In this document: positions 55,065 through 64,000 of the stretch, piece by piece
How positions within the stretch are numbered: position 1 is the first letter of the stretch
Layout of the letters: each line of letters opens with the position of its first letter
Assembly (NCBI GenBank): GCA_963806635.1
Contig: CAWDZA010000024.1
Coordinates: forward strand, 76,809-140,808
DNA length: 64,000 bases
Reading direction: 5' to 3'
DNA from: CAVVEQ01 sp963806635
GTDB lineage: Bacteria; Chloroflexota; Anaerolineae; Anaerolineales; Anaerolineaceae
The notes under the pieces: model-generated
What the model was told of the DNA's origin: nothing
Databases searched by the model: none
The model's input: the letters and a program-made list of their open reading frames with translations, nothing else
Made by a program: the position numbers and the translations under genes

Positions 55065-56717
55065 TTAACCACCCATTGGGATGGTGACGCGGTAAATGGT
55101 CCCCTTCCCCTGATAGCTTTCGATATCTAATTGCCCCTTTTGCCGCAAGATGAGTTCCTGCGCCTGCTGCATCCCCACCGCCAGCCCGCCAAAACGCTGC
55201 AGCTTGCCCGGCGGGGGCGGCAAAGTATCGGCTAGTAGTCGCTTCACCTGTTCCGGTGAAAACCCGTCGCCGTTATCCTCCACGCTGAGCAGGATCTGCG
55301 TGTCAGCGGTTTTTCCCAGGCGGATGTTTATCTCCCCACCCGGATTGGAGTTCTTGATCGCACTCGAAAGGATGCCCTCCACGGCGGCAGAAACCTGGCC
55401 GGGGTCCGCCCGGGCGAACAGCTGCTCCTCAGGCAGTTCCGCCACCAGCATCAGGCTGCTCTGGCGGGCAAATGGCTGAAAGCGTTTGATCGATTTGCGC
55501 AGGATCTCGTTCAGATTGGTTTTGGAGACATCCGGGACCGCTTTGAATCCCTCCAACGGGGTGATCGCCTCGGCGATCTGGTCAAGAAGGATCAATTTAT
55601 CCTGCAAAGTCATGATCCACTCACGTTGGGTGGGGTTCCAGCGGACAGATGTATCCCCTTCCAGGCGGGCCAGGGCGCTGCGCGCATCCTTTATTGGTGA
55701 TGCGATTTCCTTCTTGACCGATTGCAGGATGCCGTTGATGACCTGCTCGCCGGTCTGGGCGTTATCCACCATCACTTGCAGGTAACGCGCGCGATCCTCA
55801 ACAACTTTGAAGAGCCGCACGTTCACCATATAAATCGAGAGGTAATCCGCCACCGCCTCCACCAGGTTCTGCTCGGAACCCTTGAAGGGCAGAGACTGGC
55901 TGCGCATCACCACCAGGATGCCGATCACCTTGCGTTGCACTTTGATGGGCACCACCAGCACCGATTGCCCAAGGGAAGCCAGTTTGAAGCGGCGGATCGG
56001 CTCGCCATAGATGCTGAGGCTCTCGCCCGACATGGCCACCAGCCCGCTGATGCCGTCATCCCAGGGTTTATTAATTTCCACAGGCAAAGAAGCGGGCAGG
56101 TTGTGCACTGCAGCCAGCACAAAATTCTTGGAGGCATCATCGCGCAGCATCAGCCAGCCCAGGTCCGCCTGGGTGACCCGCGCCGCTCCTTCGAGGATGT
56201 TCTTGAACAGAATATTTACATCGGTGATCGATATCACCGCTTTGCCGACCGCGAAAATGGTGGTCAGCTCGCGGGCGCGCTGCTGGAGTTCGGAGTTGAT
56301 CTGTTGCAGCTGCAGGGTCAGGCGTTCGCGCTCGCGTCTGTCGCGTACCTGCTTGAGCACCCGTTCCACAGCGTTGATCACTTCGGCTTCGCGAACGGGC
56401 CAAAGCAGGTAATCGGTGGCTCCCAGGCGGAAGGCCTGGATGATCTCCATCTCGCTGCCGCGCGGCGCCAGCATGATCACCGGGGTTTCAATGCCCTGCG
56501 ATGTGAGCGCCACCAGCAGGTCTTTACCGCTCAGCCCGCGCAGGTTTTCATTGACTATGATGACATCCGGGGCAAACTGCATCGCTCTGCCGATGGCAGA
56601 GTTGGCGTCGGTCACTACAAGTGTTTGAAACCCCGCCATTTGAAGGGCTTGCCTGGCGACCAGATCACTGATCACCGGGTCACTTTCGACAATTAATATT
56701 CTCTCCCGCGCTGCCAT
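55065..56717 (-). CDS. Signalling protein: degenerate receiver, GAF and degenerate histidine kinase
   Basis: 550 residues. Residues 1-125 are receiver-like (ILIVESDPVISDLVARQALQ), but the acceptor Asp is Asn (PDVIIVNENLRG). A coiled coil (125-155) and a GAF domain (155-310) follow. The dimerisation segment (QVINGILQSVKKEIASPI, about 335) has no His at the H-box position, and the N-box reads GILSSAIKNS without the central Asn; the G box VEDNGDGFSP is kept. It may therefore bind nucleotide or a partner but not autophosphorylate. A TATATT box lies 9 bases before the ATG. Confidence 0.82.
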   Translation of the reverse strand: MAARERILIVESDPVISDLVARQALQMAGFQTLVVTDANSAIGRAMQFAPDVIIVNENLRGLSGKDLLVALTSQGIETPVIMLAPRGSEMEIIQAFRLGATDYLLWPVREAEVINAVERVLKQVRDRRERERLTLQLQQINSELQQRARELTTIFAVGKAVISITDVNILFKNILEGAARVTQADLGWLMLRDDASKNFVLAAVHNLPASLPVEINKPWDDGISGLVAMSGESLSIYGEPIRRFKLASLGQSVLVVPIKVQRKVIGILVVMRSQSLPFKGSEQNLVEAVADYLSIYMVNVRLFKVVEDRARYLQVMVDNAQTGEQVINGILQSVKKEIASPIKDARSALARLEGDTSVRWNPTQREWIMTLQDKLILLDQIAEAITPLEGFKAVPDVSKTNLNEILRKSIKRFQPFARQSSLMLVAELPEEQLFARADPGQVSAAVEGILSSAIKNSNPGGEINIRLGKTADTQILLSVEDNGDGFSPEQVKRLLADTLPPPPGKLQRFGGLAVGMQQAQELILRQKGQLDIESYQGKGTIYRVTIPMGG

Positions 56718-56868
56718 ACCTCATAAAATATAGCACGATTCATAGTAAATGCGCAATTTAAAAGCGGGTAAATTACTGTCTATACAAGCTCAAGAATGGT
56801 CCTGGTGGGGAAGATTAATAATGGGATTTGTACACTATAAGAGGTTTATTAATGATCTCCTGGAACCC

Positions 56869-56896
56869 TTGACTATTAATTTTCGAAGATTAAAAT
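56869..56896 (+). promoter_or_regulatory. Promoter of the dnaJ-like gene, leaderless arrangement
   Basis: TTGACT and TAAAAT are separated by 16 bases. The -10 ends 6 bases before the ATG at 56903, and there is no ribosome binding site. Confidence 0.6.
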
Positions 56897-56902
56897 CCCT
56901 CT

Positions 56903-57829
56903 ATGGATTATAAGGACTACTATCAGATCCTGGGCGTGGAACGCAAAGCCACCGATGCGGATATTAAAAAAGCATACCGCAACCTGGCAAAAAAATACCA
57001 TCCTGATAAAAACCCGGGTGATAAATCCGCCGAGGCGAAGTTCAAAGAGATCAACGAAGCCTATGAGGTTTTAAAGGATCCCGAAAAACGCTCCCGTTAT
57101 GACCAGGTGGGTAGTTCGTATTCCCAATGGCAGCAAAATGGCGCCCCGGGCAACTTTAATTGGTCGCAGTGGACCGGGCAGGGAGGCACAAGGTACCAGA
57201 CCCGGCGGGTGGAAGTCAATGACTTTAACGACGTATTTGGGGGGTTTTCTGATTTCTTCAGGGCAATCTTTGGCGGCGGCATGCCTGCTCAGGCGCGGTA
57301 TTCAACCCGTCCTGCCCGGCAGGTGCCAGCATTGCAGCAAAGCGCACCTATTGACCTGATGGAGGCCTATAACGGCACCACGCGTATCCTGCAGATCGGT
57401 CAGCGCAGGATCGAGGTCAAGATCCCGGCTGGCGCGCAGACCGGTACCAAGGTGCGGGTACGCGGCGCTGGTCCGGCTGGTGCGAACGGTCAGCCTTCTG
57501 ATATTTATCTCATCATCGAAGTTTCTCCCCACCCGACTTACGAGCGACGTGGGGATGACCTTTACATGGAAGTTGCCTTTGATCTGTATATCGCCGCGGT
57601 GGGCGGCCAGGTTTCAGTGCCTACGCCGGGCGGTGATGTGCTGCTCACCATCCCTGCCGGCACCCAGCCAGGGCAAACCTTTCGTCTGGCCAGCCGGGGC
57701 ATGCCGCACCTGCGCAGCCCCCAGCAGCATGGGGATTTATTCGTTAAGGTTAAAGTGATCATACCCCGCAACCTAAGCGAACAGCAAAGAAAAGCTTTTG
57801 AACACTTGCGTCCACCCGGGAATAAATAA
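56903..57829 (+). CDS. DnaJ-like co-chaperone (CbpA type)
   Basis: 308 residues. The J domain (DYYQILGVERKATDADIKKAYRNLAKKYHPDK, HPD at about 34) is followed by a Gly/Phe-Trp-Gln-rich region and two C-terminal substrate-binding beta domains (DLMEAYNGTTRILQI, KIPAGAQTGTKVRVRGAG, TPGGDVLLTIPAGTQPGQTFRL). The cysteine-rich zinc-finger of true DnaJ is absent, as in CbpA. It works with DnaK in protein folding. The HtrA-like gene is 34 bases downstream. Confidence 0.92.
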   Translation: MDYKDYYQILGVERKATDADIKKAYRNLAKKYHPDKNPGDKSAEAKFKEINEAYEVLKDPEKRSRYDQVGSSYSQWQQNGAPGNFNWSQWTGQGGTRYQTRRVEVNDFNDVFGGFSDFFRAIFGGGMPAQARYSTRPARQVPALQQSAPIDLMEAYNGTTRILQIGQRRIEVKIPAGAQTGTKVRVRGAGPAGANGQPSDIYLIIEVSPHPTYERRGDDLYMEVAFDLYIAAVGGQVSVPTPGGDVLLTIPAGTQPGQTFRLASRGMPHLRSPQQHGDLFVKVKVIIPRNLSEQQRKAFEHLRPPGNK

Positions 57830-57863
57830 CTCCCCGGTTAAATAGAAAATAGGAGAAAAGTAA

Positions 57864-59030
57864 ATGAAACGCATTACAAGTAGACCTGTACAGCTTTGGG
57901 TGATTGCCATCACGGCATTTGCCCTGGCAGCGTGCCAGCCGCTGGCATCATTCAAACTGCCCCAGTTGGCAAGCCCCACCCAGGCGCCCAGCGCCCCCTC
58001 GCAGAACGGCGCCCAGCTTCCTTCTCTGCCCGCAGCCGGCGTGCAAAGTGACCTCACCGCGCTTTTCGAGCAGGTGAACCCCGGTGTGGTGTCCATCCAA
58101 ACCCTCACCGAACAGGGCGGCGGACTTGGCTCCGGCTTTGTCTATGACCAGGAGGGGCACATCATCACCAACTACCATGTAGTGGATGGTGCCACTTCGC
58201 TTGAAGTGGATTTCCCCTCCGGCTTGAAGGTGGAAGGGAAAGTGGTGGCCAAAGACCCCGATTCCGACCTGGCAGTTGTCAAGGTGGATGTCCCCGCCGA
58301 TCAACTGGTTCCCCTGGCTCTCGGCAATTCCGATCTGCTTAAGGTCGGTCAGCAGGTGATCGCCATCGGCAATCCCTTCGGCTTAACCAGCACCATGACC
58401 ACCGGCATCGTCTCTGCCCTAGGTCGCACAATGGAATCCATGCACCAGTCCCCTGGCGGCAGCTTCTTCACCGCTGCTGGCGCCATCCAGACTGATGCGG
58501 CGATTAACCCCGGAAACTCCGGCGGTCCGCTATTGGATACCCTTGGTGAAGTGGTTGGCATCAATCGCGCCATCCAAACCACCCAGACGATTCAATCCAG
58601 CGAACCCGGCAACATCGGCATCGGCTTTGCTGTGCCGATCAACATCGTCAAACGGGTTGTGCCCTTCCTGATCAAGGACGGGAAATTCGATTATCCCTAC
58701 ATGGGGTTGAGCAGCCTGGATAATATGTCGCTGCACATCCTGAAAGCCCTGGATCTCGAAAACAGCAATGGCGCCTATGTGACCAATGTCGTTTCCGGCG
58801 GGCCGGCCGACAAAGCCGGGGTCCTGGCTGGCAGCCAGGCAACCTCCATCCAGGGGTTAAACAAAGGCGGCGACTGGATCGTTGCCATTGATGGGCAGCC
58901 GGTGAAGAGCTTCGGGGATTTCCTGAACTACCTCATCATGACCAAACAACCGGGTGAGACCGCCACAATCACAGTCATGCGCGGTGGCGAGAAGGTCGAT
59001 CTGCAGGTCACCCTGGAAAAACGCCCCTAG
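57864..59030 (+). CDS. HtrA/DegP-like serine protease, lipoprotein
   Basis: 388 residues. The signal is lipoprotein-type (MKRITSRPVQLWVIAITAFALAAC; lipobox LAAC), followed by a Pro/Ser linker. The S1C protease has the full triad: His105 (TNYHVVDG), Asp135 (DPDSDLAVV) and Ser219 (NPGNSGGP). A PDZ domain (GAYVTNVVSGGPADKAGVL to GDWIVAIDGQPV) ends it. It is an envelope quality-control protease. AGGAGAA precedes the ATG. The 34-base gap to the DnaJ-like gene suggests a stress operon. Confidence 0.94.
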   Translation: MKRITSRPVQLWVIAITAFALAACQPLASFKLPQLASPTQAPSAPSQNGAQLPSLPAAGVQSDLTALFEQVNPGVVSIQTLTEQGGGLGSGFVYDQEGHIITNYHVVDGATSLEVDFPSGLKVEGKVVAKDPDSDLAVVKVDVPADQLVPLALGNSDLLKVGQQVIAIGNPFGLTSTMTTGIVSALGRTMESMHQSPGGSFFTAAGAIQTDAAINPGNSGGPLLDTLGEVVGINRAIQTTQTIQSSEPGNIGIGFAVPINIVKRVVPFLIKDGKFDYPYMGLSSLDNMSLHILKALDLENSNGAYVTNVVSGGPADKAGVLAGSQATSIQGLNKGGDWIVAIDGQPVKSFGDFLNYLIMTKQPGETATITVMRGGEKVDLQVTLEKRP

Positions 59031-59052
59031 TTTGCAGATAGATTAATTAATA

Positions 59053-59090
59053 AAAACAGAACCGCTGAATAATCAGCGGTTCTGTTTTTT
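59053..59090. terminator. Bidirectional terminator
   Basis: A 16-bp perfect stem (AAAACAGAACCGCTGA paired with TCAGCGGTTCTGTTTT) and T-run between the convergent htrA-like and infA genes. Confidence 0.9.
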
Positions 59091-59095
59091 GATAA

Positions 59096-59344
59096 TTATG
59101 CTACAAGAGCTGGTTCGTTGGGTTTCTTGGCCCGGTAGACAATTCGCCCGCGGGTAAGATCGTAAGGCGACATTTCCACGCGCACATGGTCACCCAGCAA
59201 GATCCGAATGTAATACTTGCGCATTCTGCCGGATAAGTAGGCAAGTACTTCGTGCCCGTTATCCAATTTCACCCGAAACTGGGTACCGGGAAGGGCTTCA
59301 ACGATCCGGCCCTCAACTTGAATCTTATCTTCCTCTTTTGCCAT
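59096..59344 (-). CDS. infA: Translation initiation factor IF-1
   Basis: 82 residues, a single OB fold. AKEEDKIQVEGRIVEALPGTQFRVKLDNGHEVLAYLSGRMRKYYIRILLGDHVRVEMSPYDLTRGRIVYR fits the family along its length. IF-1 occupies the ribosomal A site during initiation. A GCAGGAGGCAG-type ribosome binding site precedes it (minus strand, AGGCAGG). It follows rpsU by 36 bases on the minus strand, in one operon. Confidence 0.96.
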   Translation of the reverse strand: MAKEEDKIQVEGRIVEALPGTQFRVKLDNGHEVLAYLSGRMRKYYIRILLGDHVRVEMSPYDLTRGRIVYRAKKPNEPALVA

Positions 59345-59380
59345 ACCTGCCTCCTGGCTGGTTGAAAGACCAGCCTTGCC

Positions 59381-59584
59381 TTAATCCATCGAATGCGCCG
59401 AATACTGGCGCCTCTTGATCCGGCGGATGGATTTCTTCTTCTCCACTCGGCGCTGTTCACTCTTGGAGATGAACCATCGTTTTCGCCGGATTGTGCTGAG
59501 AACACCGCTTTTCACCACTTTCTTGCGGAAGCGTTTCAGCAGCATATCCTGCGATTCATTTGGGCGTAAAACCACTGTCGTCAC
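59381..59584 (-). CDS. rpsU: 30S ribosomal protein S21
   Basis: 67 residues. VVLRPNESQDMLLKRFRKKVVKSGVLSTIRRKRWFISKSEQRRVEKKKSIRRIKR is typical of bS21, which helps the 16S 3' end pair with mRNA. GGAGGTGA precedes the start. First gene of rpsU-infA, about 165 bases after a good promoter. Confidence 0.95.
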   Translation of the reverse strand: MTTVVLRPNESQDMLLKRFRKKVVKSGVLSTIRRKRWFISKSEQRRVEKKKSIRRIKRRQYSAHSMD

Positions 59585-59748
59585 TGTATATCACCTCCCC
59601 TCTCATTGAGATGGGGACAAAAAAAATCGGCTGCCGTTCGCGCGGTCAACCGGGGAATGATCTGATGGGGCTTGCTGCTCTCATCCGAAAAGGCTCATGT
59701 TCCTCCTGTCCGATAATCAAACCCACGCGCTGCGTTGCGAACAGTGGA

Positions 59749-59778
59749 ATTATACACCCTAAAACCGGGTGCTGGCAA
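59749..59778 (-). promoter_or_regulatory. Promoter of rpsU-infA
   Basis: Minus-strand TTGCCA (59778-59773) and TATAAT (59754-59749) are separated by 18 bases and preceded by TG. The leader to rpsU is about 155 bases; I saw no riboswitch or clear attenuator in it. Confidence 0.7.
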
Positions 59779-59812
59779 GTTGTTTTTGAGGGTATTAAAT
59801 AGAAAAATCCTC

Positions 59813-59928
59813 TTGGCAACGACCTACTCTCCCAGGGGGTCGCCCCCCAAGTACCATCGGCGCTGACGGCCTTAACTTCCGGGTTCGAGATGTGTCCGGG
59901 TGTACCACCGTCGCTCAGATCACCAAGA
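59813..59928 (-). rRNA. rrf: 5S ribosomal RNA
   Basis: The reverse complement has CTTGGTGATCTGAGCGACGG at the 5' side and ends with the matching CCAAG-type stem. Internal blocks such as CCGGACACATCTCGAACCCG are typical. About 116 bases; ends judged from the terminal stem. Confidence 0.9.
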
Positions 59929-60004
59929 GGATTTATTCTTATGTTAATTTTACCAACTAAATAGCATGCAGGATTTCAACCATTGAAAGAGTGGCGTGTT
60001 CTCC

Positions 60005-62965
<2,961 letters not shown>

Positions 62966-63292
62966 GCGTGATGTAGAGAACACGATACTCTTTCTCGTCT
63001 TCTACATTATTCAAAAAAATCATCTTCTAATAATTTAGTATTAGATGCTTGGCCTACATGCTATTCAGTTGGTAAAGTGCTGCGGCCAGCTTTCGACCGG
63101 AGCCGGTTGACCGGCTCTGGATGGCTCTCATTCGAGATCAGAACCATTCAGAGGAAGTCAACCTGTTCTTTTTAAGATAAACCGACCCGGCTTTCCGCCA
63201 GGTCGAAGTTCGATCCGTGCGGTACAGCCTCTTTCTTGATCAACCGTTCAGAACTATTTGCACTAATTCTCCAGTCCAACAAGATGTCTCAG
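62966..63292 (-). other. Internal transcribed spacer between tRNA-Ala and 23S
   Basis: About 327 bases without a gene. It holds a hairpin at 63097-63120 (CCGGAGCCGG, loop TTGA, CCGGCTCTGG) and AT-rich stretches near the 23S end that may form the processing stem. I see no tRNA or protein gene. Confidence 0.7.
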
Positions 63293-63365
63293 TGGAGATG
63301 ACGGGACTCGAACCCGTGGCATCCGCCTTGCAAAGGCGGCGCTCTCCCAGCTGAGCTACATCCCC
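63293..63365 (-). tRNA. tRNA-Ala (TGC)
   Basis: 73 bases. The acceptor pairs GGGGATG with CATCTCC and ends in A. The D arm contains AGCTCAGCTGGGAGAGC, the anticodon loop TTTGCAA gives TGC, and the T arm has GGTTCGAGTCC. No encoded CCA. Confidence 0.97.
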
Positions 63366-63380
63366 GCGCTTTTAAGGCAA

Positions 63381-63454
63381 TGGGCCTTTCAGGGCTCGAA
63401 CCTGAGACCTCGCCCTTATCAGAGGCGCGCTCTAACCAACTGAGCTAAAGGCCC
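63381..63454 (-). tRNA. tRNA-Ile (GAT)
   Basis: 74 bases. The acceptor GGGCCTT pairs with AAGGCCC and ends in A; the anticodon loop CTGATAA gives GAT; the T arm is GGTTCGAGCCC. It precedes tRNA-Ala in the spacer, the usual order. No encoded CCA. Confidence 0.97.
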
Positions 63455-63586
63455 GCGTTCACTTGACAACTGAATAGTGACAGAAAACATTGGACTGGCT
63501 GACCCAGCTGCCCCGACACCGCGTCAGGGCTTTTTGAACAAGGAGAGTAGAGCCGCTGCCCAAAGGCAGCTGCTCGGAGCTCCATA

Positions 63587-64000
<414 letters not shown>

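Overview
The window reads as a chromosomal segment of an anaerobic, Gram-positive-like (monoderm) bacterium, most probably a member of the Chloroflexota, class Anaerolineae. This rests on several features: Thr/Pro-rich lipoproteins and surface proteins, an LPNTG sorting-type tail, a NurA/HerA operon, a one-polypeptide pyruvate:ferredoxin oxidoreductase beside a dihydroorotate-dehydrogenase-like protein, a MutL-like ASKHA protein without a mutase, and selenoproteins. No 16S comparison was run, so the phylum is an inference. There is no prophage, CRISPR array, complete insertion sequence or origin.

Layout. 1-6.7 kb: a co-directional run with a huge Pro-rich DWL-repeat membrane protein (5' end outside the window), a small membrane protein, a MutL-like ATPase (frameshifted), a lipoyl-like-domain protein and an LPNTG surface protein. 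6.8-10.6 kb: phosphohexomutase, a DUF389-like protein fused to an SH3b domain, and a BMP-type lipoprotein (frameshifted). 10.6-12.3 kb: a small disturbed patch with an AT-rich GNAT gene, folE and two relics of a sugar transferase. 12.3-18 kb, minus strand: NTF2-like, SDR, CrtI-like oxidoreductase, PlsY and a family-2 glycosyltransferase (probable lipid modification), then a sugar-phosphate transferase. 18-22.1 kb: a 21-bp tandem repeat, a SelW/Rdx-like selenoprotein read through UGA, trpS, dtd, an SPFH protein, and selD that itself carries an in-frame UGA. 22-33.9 kb: small proteins, gamma-glutamyltransferase, uvrC, a peroxiredoxin-like protein, an ABC exporter, SDR, glnS, xseAB and a divergent PAP2 protein. 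33.9-37.4 kb, minus: nurA, a HAS-barrel-like gene and herA. 37.5-46.4 kb: mntP, a YerB-like lipoprotein, endonuclease III, an MBL-fold protein, a histidine kinase, an M23 peptidase, miaB and a lipoprotein metalloprotease. 46.4-56.7 kb: the DHOD-like/PFOR pair, NUDIX, LysM lipoprotein, DNPH1-like hydrolase, and two signalling proteins with degenerate receivers. 56.9-59.6 kb: DnaJ-like, HtrA-like, infA and rpsU. 59.8-64 kb: an rRNA operon on the minus strand (16S, tRNA-Ile, tRNA-Ala, 23S, 5S), with 16S cut by the window end.

The most informative observations are the two UGA-containing genes, each followed by a SECIS-like hairpin (gene finders will break both), and the dense cluster of single-base frameshifts at 20.5-25.3 kb, which looks like poor consensus rather than gene death. 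Others are the MutL/lipoyl/DWL operon, the nurA-HAS-herA trio, the paired pseudo-receiver kinases, the relics of a second sugar transferase around folE, and a recurring promoter arrangement (-10 box 6-7 bases before ATG) that predicts leaderless mRNAs for selD, ggt, miaB and the dnaJ-like gene.
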